From Amoebidium appalachense (taxonomy: Eukaryota; Ichthyosporea), in assembly GCA_963693365.1 (NCBI GenBank), contig CAVNZM010000005.1, forward strand, positions 3,844,001 to 3,908,000: a DNA stretch of 64,000 nucleotides. The letters are read 5' to 3'. Each line of letters begins with the position of its first letter. Positions within the stretch are counted from its first letter, which is position 1. Under the pieces are notes generated by a model. The model saw nothing but the letters and a program-made list of their open reading frames with translations. It was not told the origin of the DNA and searched no databases. Both the position numbers and the translations under genes were made by a program. This document shows, piece after piece, positions 49,907 to 60,372 of the stretch.

Positions 49907-50758
49907 GGAGGGGGGGGGAAGGGGGGGGGGAGGAAGGGGAGGGAGGAGGGAGGAAGGGAGGGAGGGGCGCGGGGGGGGGGGGGGGGGGGGGGGAAGAGGG
50001 AAGTTACCATGCATAGTAGGAAGAGCCCGGAGGGAGGTACGAAAGCACACCCGGGCGAGATAGCCAATCAGACGACGTGAGCGAGTAGCATAGGCATGCG
50101 AACGAAGCGAGTGATGACAGAACACCAATCAAACGCGAGGCACTCCGACCGAACAAATACCACAGCATCTGTGCGCTGTAGTGTGGGGTGTAGAACAGGA
50201 AGTAGAAAAACGAAAGGAACATTTGAATAATGGAAGGTGCCGAGATAGCCAGCGTGATATACACGAAACTTTGCATATCTTTGACACTTGAAAGGCCCAA
50301 TCCGATGCAAATGTTTGCCACGGCGAGGAAATAGTTTATCAGTAGGCCTTTTCTTTTCATTGACACCATAGTTTTTTCTCGGGTTTGAACGCTTACGCTG
50401 TCCATTTGATCGGAGGGCCGATTACCCCACGTCAGATCCCAAGTTCGCGAAAATGAGTAGGCGGCGAACCATGCGACGAAGGTGGGAAGGAAAAACATGA
50501 AGGGGAAGAAGGTGGTGACCATCAGAACGAACGATTCGATGCTGTGAAGAAACGACAAGATGAAGGGCGTGAACATGATCAGAGACACTGTGTGTGATGT
50601 GTGTGTGTGTGTGTTTTTTTTTTTTTGTTGTTTTTTTTTTTGGGGGGGGGGGGGGGGAGGGGAGGGGGGGGGGGAAGAAGGGATTATGGGTGTCGTGGTT
50701 TCGTGTGTGGGTGCTCGTGTGGGATAGGCTGGTGGTGGTTGGTGGTGGTGGGGCTTGT

Positions 50759-50811
<53 letters not shown>

Positions 50812-51396
50812 GGGAAAGGGGGAGGGGGGGAGGGGAGGGGAGAGGGGAGGCGGCGAGGGAGAGGGGAAGGGGGGAGGTTGGTGATGAAAGTTAGTTCTTA
50901 GTTCTGTACTTGTGCAAGCAAGGCACACCACACCAAGGAAACGAAAGTTTCGAAGCCGATTGTCTTAAATTGGTAGGGAGGAGGAATACATAGGGAAAAC
51001 TCCGGTAAGAGAGACAGATAGAGGTGGTGGGGTGGGGATGTAAAAAGGGAGGGTGGGTGAGGGAGGGGGGGGCGGGGGGAGGGGAGTTGGGATTTGATGT
51101 GTGCATGTGTATGTATGAACGCTTGTGCCTGGACCCATCGTTTTTGGGAAGTTTGTGAGAGGAATGAGGGGGGGAGCTGAAGGGGGGGGAAGAGGGGGGG
51201 GGGGGGGGGGGGAGGATGTGGTGGGCATCTGAGAATTAGATATGGAGGAGTTGTAAGGGGGAATGGGGGAATAGGGGGGGGGGGGGGGGGGGGGGAGGGT
51301 TTGATAAGAATAGTGATTTGACAATAAAGAAACGTAGAGTAAGGGAGTATTATTCACTAAGTCCAGTTGGCGTATAAGGGCCTTTTTTTGTGTGTG

Positions 51397-51452
<56 letters not shown>

Positions 51453-52920
51453 GGGAAGGAGGGAGGGGCGAGGAGTGGGGGCGGGATTACATACCAACCA
51501 GCAACACAAGCAGATCGCCGTAGATCACCGCAATGATAATCGCTGCAGTGATAAAACACAGCAAGAATGCATTGTAGAACAGCGCCATGAAGTAGAGGAG
51601 GGGCACAAACTTGATCTGGTTGTGCACGAAGATATACCCGAGATATAAAAGGATGTAACTTACAAGAACCCCCCACTGCACCCATTTTTCAACGTCCGGG
51701 CTGAAAATTCGCACGGCGTGGACGGAATAGTATGACATGGACATGAAGATGGAGGGGGAGAGGGACACCAAAACGAACATGAGCAGCTGAAGGGTGAGGA
51801 GGAATGCCGATGCAAATTTGAAGTACCTGGGGGGGTTCTATGTCAGATTTTGTCCCAGCGAATTATTGACTTTCGAGACCTGAGTAAGGGACAGTGGTTC
51901 CAGTTTATACGTGTCTGCCTGTGGTTTTTGCTTTTTTGTGGGAGGTGGGGAAAGGGGGGGGGGGGGGGGGGGGGGGGGGGTAAACTGAAAAAGACCTGTT
52001 TTTCGCTGGTCAAAAACGCGAGAAAAGAAATGAAAGGGGATATTGGGGGGGGGAGGGGGGAGGTAAGGGGGGGGGGGGGGGGGGGGGGGGGGGGTAGGGA
52101 CTCAAGAGTAGCCGTTACTGAAAAATAGTTCATGCTTTGACTCCACAGTGAGCAGAGGATAACAGAGCCGATAGCAAAGTCTATGAAATAGGCGGCAACA
52201 GCAGGAGTGAATTGACGAGAGGGGTGGATTAGAAGAAGGCGGAGGGGAGCAAGGAGGTGGTGGAAAGAGGAGACCAAGTTAGGGGACAAAGTAGATGGGT
52301 TGATGGGGGGGAAGTGGGGTGGGTCGGGAGGGGAGGGGGGGGGGGGGGGGGGGGGTGAGTGTTGGAAAGGGAGAAGCACATACCACGTGTGAGCCGAATC
52401 CAGTAGCAGTCCAGGGTGGGCCAGCACCAGGTAAATATATCCCGCAAAGGACCCGTTTGTCCACCGCCGACGTTGCGCAACAAAACGCGAGGAATCTGTC
52501 TCTGCTTCAAAGTAGAACACAGCGTGGGGAACCCAAACGGTAAATTTACCAGTTTTTAGGGCGGCGGCATAGGAGAGAACACGATCCTCGGCCAAAAGCA
52601 GATTCCCGGTAACCATTCCCGTATCTTCCGGATTGATGTTGACCGTGTCGAAGTAGTAGTCGAGACAGGGGCCCTGGGAGCCAATGGGATTAGAGAGTTA
52701 GTTTCAATCCGAGTGAGATGATTGGTTCGAAGCATGTTGCTGACACCATGAATGCATATCCACTGGTGCTGGTCGAAGAAGGACGGGGACGGGGGAAGAG
52801 GGGGGGGAGGGGGGGGGGGGGGGGGGGGGGGGGGAGGGGCACAGCAAGCTGAGCAGCAGACCTTGCGGAGGTGGGAATCAAGCCCCCCCCCCCCCCCCCC
52901 CTCTCTCTCTCTCTCTCTCT

Positions 52921-52967
<47 letters not shown>

Positions 52968-53037
52968 TTACAACAACATGGAACTTACAACTATAACCCG
53001 GAACCCCCCCCCCCCCCCCCCTCCCCCCTCCCCCCTT

Positions 53038-53116
<79 letters not shown>

Positions 53117-53117
53117 T

Positions 53118-53151
<34 letters not shown>

Positions 53152-56100
53152 GCGCGCGCGCACGCACGCGCACACGCACACACACACGCACACGCACACG
53201 CACACGCACACGCACACGCACACGCACACGCACACGCACACGCACACGCACACGCACACGCACACGCACACGCACACACACACGCACACGCACACGCACA
53301 CGCAGGGAAGAAAAAAAAAACCAAAAAAAAAAAACTTCAGCAACAGCAACAGCAACAGCCTAAACCCGCACCTTAATATCGTCCATCCTGTACATGCCGC
53401 ACGGGCCGGGCAGGACGGGCAGCATGCCGACCAATGAGAATGCGCCCTGGAAGCTGCTGATGGATGCCTCGTAGTCGTAGGCCTGCCCGGCCCGATACCA
53501 CATGGCCAGATAGCCCTCATCCTCCGTGCCCTAGGTTGGATATGGGTTGATATGACGTAATTTGTGATGGGTTTTTTGTTTCAATTTCTTCTCTGATTTC
53601 CATTTTTCTAGCTCACGTTTATAGTGTCAATAACGTTTTCGGCCCTATAACGTTATATTCAGGTGGTTACCAGGCCTAACAATACCGGTCCCAAGAGCCT
53701 AATATGCAAGTTTGTACGAACTGTATACTGGTTTGTCTTTTTTGTTCTCTTATTTGTACGGAGTTGTAGGTGCCAAGAGGGAGGGGGAGGGGAGGTGGGA
53801 AATGATGGGGGTCTGGGTTGGAAGGAGGGTTGGGGGACAGGGGCAGGGAAGGACAGGCATTTCGAGAAAGGGGGTGTAGGGGATCTGTATGTTCTTTTCT
53901 AGTTGTGAGTGGTCTTAGTGTGCTGGACAAACCACCTGTGTGTGCGTGCGCGTGTCACGTGCATGTGTGTGTGTGTGCGTGTGTGCGTGTACATATGTGT
54001 GTATGTATGTGTGTATGTGTGTGTGTATGTGTGCGCGCGCGCGTGTGCGAGCAAAATTTGGATGGGAATGTGCACAATTGGCCATGTGCACGCGTTTTTC
54101 ATAAGGGGGTAGTGTTTATGTATGTGTGTGTGTGTGTGTGTGTGTGTAGGGGGGAGGGGTGGGGGGGGGGGGTGGAGGTGGGGGGTTGAGGGGGGGTTGA
54201 GGGGGGGTTGAGGGGGGGTTGAGCGGGAGGGAGTGAGGGACAAACCTGCATAGCAGCACTCATGACTCTCTGTCTGCCTGTGGCTGCAGCAACCTCCTGG
54301 TGGGCATCCATATACTCCACTAGGTAGTACAGACACCTGGGGGGGAGGGGGTGGAGAAGGGGCAGGGGAGGGGGGGGGGGGGAAGAGGGGGGGGGGGATG
54401 AAGGGAGGAGGGAGGGGGGGGGTGGGGGGATGGAGGTGGGGAGAGAACGTTAGATTGGAATCACATGCACAGCACAATGACATATTTACAGACAAGTTCT
54501 TCATCAAAAACCACACAAGTGGTCATCTTCGGAATGCAAAGAAAAAAAGAGAGAAAGAAGAAAGAAGAAAAACTGTTGCTAAATGTGAATTTCTTGCTGA
54601 TTGAGCCACCTACCTGTCTGCGTAGAGTGTGCCGCAGTCAGTGGCAAAGGCATACTCTGAGTTGTAGGCGGGGGCAAACGATTGGAAAAACCACTCGTGG
54701 GAATTATGTTTGCGCCGGTTGTCCCTCTTGATGATCACCGTCAGGTTGAGGGTCTTGCCCTCGCCTGCGTGAGTGGGCTTCTTTTTAATCACCGCTCTTA
54801 TAGGTGCATTTGCTAAATGTCCCCCCCCCCCTCCCCCCCCCCCCTCCACACACACATACATACCCCCCCCCCCCCCCTCTCCTCACCTCCTTCCCCACAT
54901 CCCCCTCCCCGCCTCCCCAAAAAAACCTTTTTTCTCGCCTTTTGCTTTCCCTCCATATTTTTTTTTCTACTTTTTTATTTTTTGCGGCGGGGTGAGAGGG
55001 GGGGGGGGGGGGGGGGGCTTGGTAAGGATGGATATACTCCAACGTGTGGTAGGCAATGCCGGCGTGAATATCCGCGTGTCTGTGCTTAGCTTTTATTGGG
55101 TCGTGCATGGTTGCAGAGTCTGTTTGCTCAGGCCGCCCCAAGGGTTGTGCGTGTGTGTGTTTATGCGTGTGCGCGTGCACCCGTGTGCCCACATTGGACC
55201 ATGTGTGCGCGCGCGTGCGCGTGTGCGCGCGCTGTGTGACTGTCTGTCTGTGTGTGTGTGTCTGTGCTTAGTGAAGGGGCCTACTGTGCACAGAATTTAT
55301 AGGGGGAAAAAAAAAAAAAAAAAAAAAATTCAGCACCGTACACGTACCGATATCCACCGGCTCCACATTCCCGCTTGCATTTATCCTCTGCAGCACATAC
55401 GTCTCCGTCACAGGTGCATTTTCCGGTATTGCCCCAATGTACTCCCACCATGGCTCGGCCTCCCAATCATCACACGGATACATCTGTTTCATAAATTCCT
55501 TCATGGATGCTGATGATTTCCACCACCCGTCCATAATCGCAACCACGTGCACCTCAATGTTCATTTCTGCCAAGTCTTTTGCCTGCTTGCACATGTCAAC
55601 GAGCGACCGCTCAAGTTCGTGTTTTTCCTCGTTGAAGAACGGGTAAACGACAGAGCATATGCGCGTGTCTTTGCTTGTGGTTTTTGGCAGCGCATAGTAT
55701 TCTGTGTGGTCGTTGGGTCGGTAGTGTTCGGGACCAGAGAAAACACTAAACTGTGTGCTGATAACACTGGGAAGGAGACTGACCCGCGAACTACGACGTG
55801 AACCATTGACATCACCCAACGTGGTTGATTGATATGATGGACGTGGGCTGGGTTTGACCGAGGGAGAGTGGATGTTTGTTCCGTTTTCTGACAACCCACA
55901 GAAGGAGTTGTGGCGTGATGGGGTGGTCGGTGGGGTGGGAAAGGAAAACGAAGGGGTAGAACGCGAACGAGGGAGATGTTGCTGTTGTGACGCAGCTGAA
56001 ACAAACGGTGAAGAGTTTGGAAATGGTGGCGTGTCACGAGGAATGTAATGCATGCTGTAACCGGAACATACACTGGAGCGCGGGCTTGTTTTTCCAACCT

Positions 56101-56404
56101 GCTGTGCGCACGTGTGCGCATGGGGACAACTGCATGTGGGTACCGGTGTAGGGTAGGGGTTGTTTATGGGTACCGTGCACGCCTGTGCATGCTGTATGTT
56201 GTTTTCGGAGTGTGAGGACGGTGCTGTGCTAACCTCACTATGACTACTCCTCCTGCTCCCATAGCTACTGAGTGAAAACTCGGACGTGTTTCTGCGCATG
56301 TGTGGCGTACTAGTACTGCTGCTTCCTTCGCCCGTGTTTTCTTGCTGCGCCTGGGCTGCCAACCATTGTTCCAATGGCCGGCGTGAAGCTACTCTCGTAG
56401 CCAT
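47746..56404 (-). CDS. chitin synthase with C-terminal four-helix claudin/PMP22-like module, 9 exons
   Basis: Polymerises UDP-GlcNAc into chitin at the plasma membrane. Exons in transcript order: 56404-55348, 54764-54614, 54336-54246, 53530-53372, 52673-52384, 51826-51495, 50587-50008, 49296-48936, 48054-47746 (TAG). They total 3330 bases, 1109 residues, all phases consistent. Exon 2 may instead start at 54794, adding 10 residues. Residues 1-240 are Ser/Pro-rich and disordered. The family 2 glycosyltransferase core follows: [30 protein letters not shown] (394-398), GRQRVM (423-428), FQGAF with [14 protein letters not shown] (EDR 515-517), and QRRRW (553-557), the processive signature. Membrane helices follow, then TWGNR (746-750), the product-site motif. 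After two more helices the chain continues with four extra hydrophobic segments (about 846-863, 930-958, 970-990, 1027-1046), with WYGLLNVC (887-894) and Cys 915 in the first loop, and ends in a probable coiled coil ([12 protein letters not shown]). No myosin motor is present. Confidence 0.94.
48345..48612. repeat. tandem duplication of about 95-base unit in chitin synthase intron 8
   Basis: CCTGATACAGATCAACTATA to GAGGAAAGACAAC occurs at about 48349-48437 and 48521-48609, separated by C-rich sequence. The few differences (AACG/AATG, TTCCG/TTTCG, CTAAG/CTGAG, CACG/CATG) are all transitions. Confidence 0.9.
49299..49365 (+). repeat. GT array abutting the chitin synthase exon 8 acceptor
   Basis: On the transcript strand this is a CA array running into CACACACAG at the exon 8 acceptor (49297). 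Confidence 0.9.
49867..49908 (+). repeat. T-run joined to G-run
   Basis: About 19 T bases followed by about 23 G bases, within a longer G-rich block to 49993. Confidence 0.9.
50761..50810 (+). repeat. G run of about 50 bases
   Basis: Uninterrupted G run in chitin synthase intron 6; on the transcript strand it is poly(C), upstream of exon 7. Confidence 0.9.
51401..51450 (+). repeat. G run of about 50 bases
   Basis: Uninterrupted G run just inside intron 6, about 45 bases past the exon 6 donor on the transcript strand. Confidence 0.9.
52920..52965 (+). repeat. CT array, T-run, G-run
   Basis: C run and CT array (about 52880-52919), then T (to 52930), then about 35 G bases. Confidence 0.9.
53039..53303 (+). 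repeat. CA array followed by CACACG hexamer minisatellite
   Basis: CA repeats (53039-53148), an alternating GC block, then about 20 units of the hexamer CACACG (about 53185-53303). A short A-rich stretch and a CAGCAA repeat follow next to exon 4. Confidence 0.9.
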
Positions 56405-58242
56405 GGTGTGTATAAAGATATACTACTTACTACCATCCAGTAATAAATATTAATGATATTTGTTCTTCAGGCTCAAACCAAACCAATTGAACCGAAACAA
56501 CAAGCAACAACGAGAAAGTAAACTAAAAACCAAAAATCTCTAAACCTTCCCAGCTGCAGCTATCATAATAAGTAGTACAGCACTGAAAAAAAATGTCCTA
56601 TCAAAGCTCAGTGCAATGAGTGTAGCTACGAAGGAGGTGTGCGCACAAAAGGGATGATGCCTAAACGTGAAAAGAGGGGACTGAGTACGACAACAAGCGA
56701 CAGCTGTAGGTGTTGTAGTATCGCCAATAAGAATAAACAGTCGCCTTTCGCCTATATAGCCCGCGGTGCCGTGCGAACAGCGTGTGATAACTGACCAATG
56801 GGTAATGGGAGTCTGGTAGCAGCATGATCCAAGGGAGTCATGTGAAGAGGTCACAGCATAAGTCTGGGCATGATTAGCTGTGATGATATATGATGATGTC
56901 CTCCATTTGACATGTGTGGCTTGTATACGTGTGGGGAATGCATCAGTTGATGATGTTTGCATGGTGTTTGAAACGCCTTTTTGCCGTGTGTAACTTCTTA
57001 CTCTTCTTTCACTGAAAGATGGTATTCAAAAGTTTCTCTTTTACTGGTTGCCGTTTTCTATTTTCCTGCCGTCCGTTATCACATGGGGCTGACTCGTGCT
57101 GAGGCAGGCATCAACAGAGTCATGTAAATTCCAGGGCTGCCGCCTTTTGCATTGACAGCCATAATGAGAGCCAATCACTATTTGCTAAAGATCGTCTACC
57201 AATCTGCATTGCCTGATGCTTACTAAATAAGAATAATTCTTGATTAGCAGTCGCTTCTATTGTCCAATGAAAGGTAACAAGGTGATTGATTGGTAGATCG
57301 AGATCTCACTTGGTGAAGTGCCAGATCCACTATGCCACACACAAGATCTATCTGGGTGGAGACCACATGCAGATTCACAAAGATGCCCATGGGAAAATGA
57401 ATACAACCCAAATGAAGTGACGCTGGAAATAGTTATTGTGTTATCAGGCCTTCTGTTGTCAACGTTTCTCCCTCAGCAAAATCAACGGTTACGCACCTTT
57501 TTGCCGATCGATTGGGCAATCTACAGTTCTACACTCTGGGCCGCGGGCCGCGCGGCGCCGGCCTGGCAGGCTCACCTTGCGTCTTGGCCCTCGCGGGAGA
57601 CCACGCCGTCTCTCAGGCAGGCGTCCACCATCCGGATGAAATTTCTGTACGTATTTTTGTTTGTGAATTTTGCAATAGTGTTGAACATTATGTGGTGTCA
57701 TTCTGTTTCGCACTGTGTCTCTGCGAAGAAAACTTTTGATTCTCTAGAGCCACTCGAGGGCGATTCAGTGAACACTGATCATGCAGCACACGATTACGTA
57801 GTCCCTCCCTCGCCTATCCCGCCTACGTGATCCTGAACCAACCATCTAACTACAAAAAGCTTCAAATATGGTTATACCACTTGCCGCCGGATGCTGGCTC
57901 AGCTTCCTCTCTTTGAGATGCATGTTGCCCATGTCAGTGTTACATGATGGAGCAAGTGCACAAACTCCATATGTAAGTAATAACATAGCAGGATTACCCG
58001 GCTGAATGCTTTGACAGTAGAAGTCTTTGCTTAGGCAACATCCCTCCCCTCCCCCCCCCCCCCCCCCGCCAAACACCCCCCCCCCCCCCCCCCCCCAAAC
58101 ACCCCCCCCCCCCAACCCCAACCCAACCCAGCCCCAGCCCCACCCCCACCCCCCTGCCTCCATCCAACTGCCCCTTCATTGCAGCACTTTCTTTTATTCA
58201 ACACATGAGCACATCGGCAACTCCGTACCAAAGTTCGTGAAC
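56405..58242. promoter_or_regulatory. divergent intergenic region between chitin synthase and ERCC1
   Basis: The two genes start head to head 1.8 kb apart. The region is largely free of microsatellites, with a GC-rich island at about 57535-57640. C runs appear at 58044-58110 before the ERCC1 start. No open frame here has a recognisable domain. Confidence 0.45.
57576..57644 (-). other. exon-like segment in a GC-rich island
   Basis: On the minus strand a 69-base segment lies between CGTACAG and a donor AAG/GTGAGC. Read in the open phase it encodes NFIRMVDACLRDGVVSREGQ plus DA. Both splice sites are good and the composition is coding-like. No partner exon is found between here and the chitin synthase start, so it could be a 5' exon of that gene, part of an unseen gene, or chance. 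Confidence 0.25.
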
Positions 58243-58732
58243 ATGGACGGAGAAGGACCAAACGAGCGCAAGCGCTTTGCCATTCCGTCGGCCAAGGAGG
58301 TAAGGATGTTTTCAAACCAACCCCACCCCCCCCCCCCCCCCCCCCCTCCCCTCACCTCCTTCCCCCCCTCTCCCCCTCGATCCTCCCCCACCGCCACCAC
58401 CACCACCATTCCTCCCCCCCTCCCTCTTCCGCACCACCCCCTTTCCGAGCCGTTCTCGGAGTAGCCTTTCTTTATTTTTCTAGTCTCTTCTCTATCCTCT
58501 CACATCTCTGTTTCGCCCTGCTTTTCCTCTCCCCTTTAGCCCACTCCCCCCTCCTCGCTCTCTGTATTTCTCTCCCTCCTTCGCCTCCTCTCCTCTCCCC
58601 CTACCGTCACACACATACGCGCAAACACATACGCACACACACACACACACACCACACACACACACACACGCACACGCACACGCACGCACGCACACACGCA
58701 CGCACGCAGGCACGCACGCACACACGCACGCA

Positions 58733-58779
<47 letters not shown>

Positions 58780-59686
58780 CATCGTTCTCCCTTTCTCGCT
58801 TCCTTCCTCAGCTGCCCCCTGTCCTTTCACCTCTCCCCTACGTCACATGTCCCACCCATCACCCACCACAGCCTTTTTTTTTCTTGTCTCTGTCCCCAAG
58901 CGCGTGTTCGTTGGTCATTATTTCTGTTAGGTTTTCTGTTCCTCTGGCACAATCCTCGCTTATTTGGCCCGTTCCTTTTCTCCCTTTGGTGTTAACCTGA
59001 GCCTGAACAATGCGTTCACCAACAGATTCCCTACCTCACTTTTGGACACCCCTCACCATCCCTTGTTTTCTTCGCTTCCGTTCCCTCCTCTCATTCTCTG
59101 CTACGTTTCAAACCCCCTCCCCCCCCCCCCTCCCCCCTCCCCCCGTGCACCCCATCGCAACCGTCACCTGACTCCCCGACCCTTTAGCGGTATGCATCGC
59201 TGATTGTTTGTTTTCATAGCTGGACGATGCCTCACGCAAGAAACAACGAACAAACTTTTTTATTCCAAGCTCAGCGGCGGCTGCAGGCCAACCCACCACC
59301 CAACCCAGCAACGAAACGACACAGAAACCGATACAGGCAAACACACAGCCTGTTCCAACTAAAAGGACGATACCAAAACATATGACAGATGATACTCCTT
59401 CCCCTTTTAGGCGTGTGCCTGGCCAGGCGGTAAGTGGTGATCTAAGTGGCTTTAGGGAGAGAAGGGGAAAGAAGGGGAGTTGGTGCACTTAGGGGAAGGA
59501 GGGGAGGGAGGGGGGAGGTGTGGTTGCCATGGGGAGAAAACGGGGGGGGGGGGGGGGGGGGGAGGGGGAGAGGGGGGGGGGGGGGGAGGGGGGCAGCAGG
59601 GTGTGCACAGGGGAAACTGAGGGGAAAGGGACGGGGGGGTGGGAGGGAGCCTTTGAGGAGGGGAGGGGATAAGGGGATTGGGGGGG

Positions 59687-59718
<32 letters not shown>

Positions 59719-60293
59719 GGGGAATGGGGGGGGAGGAGGAAGGAGGGATGTGTGTTTGGGGGGAGGGGGGGGGAGGCCGGGGGGAGGGGGGGGGGGGGGG
59801 GTGAAGGGAAGGTAAAAAAAGGTTTAAATGTGAGGGGTGTTGTGACTTGATAGGGTTTGGATGAAGGGACAGGTATAGGATAGGGGGACGGGAATGTTAG
59901 AGAGAGAGAAGCCAGGAGGGAAAGGGAGCAAAAGGGGGAATATTTGTTGTGTTTGTGTGTGTGTGGGGGGGGGGGGGGGGGTAAGTATTTGACTGAAAAA
60001 AGAGGCTTGACGACAGCAAAGTACTCTGGGCAAGGGAGGATGTAGGTGAAGGTGTGTGTGCTTGTGTGGTGAGTGGTGGTGATGGTGGGGGAAGGGGAAA
60101 GGGGGCAGGGCGGCAAAAAGGGCAAGTTCAAGGCCCTCATTTTTTTATTTTTTTTTTCTTTTTGGTTGGCGGGGAGAGAGGGAGAGGGAAGGGTGGGGTG
60201 GTGGTGGTGGTGGGGGGGGAGGGGGGGGGGGGGGGGGGGAGGGGAGGGGGAATACTCCAAGACGGTGTGGTTAGTAGGGAGTGGTGATTAGGC

Positions 60294-60372
<79 letters not shown>

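Noticed and set aside
52130-52230. Hydrophobic minus-strand stretch reading [16 protein letters not shown] inside chitin synthase intron 5
   Set aside because: It looks like a membrane helix, but its likely acceptor would create a stop with the exon 5 phase, and exon 5 joins exon 6 (51826) directly in phase with conserved sequence. A cassette exon is not excluded.
56540-56962. 140-codon minus-strand open frame upstream of chitin synthase
   Set aside because: No domain, ordinary intergenic composition, and it lies where the divergent promoters should be.
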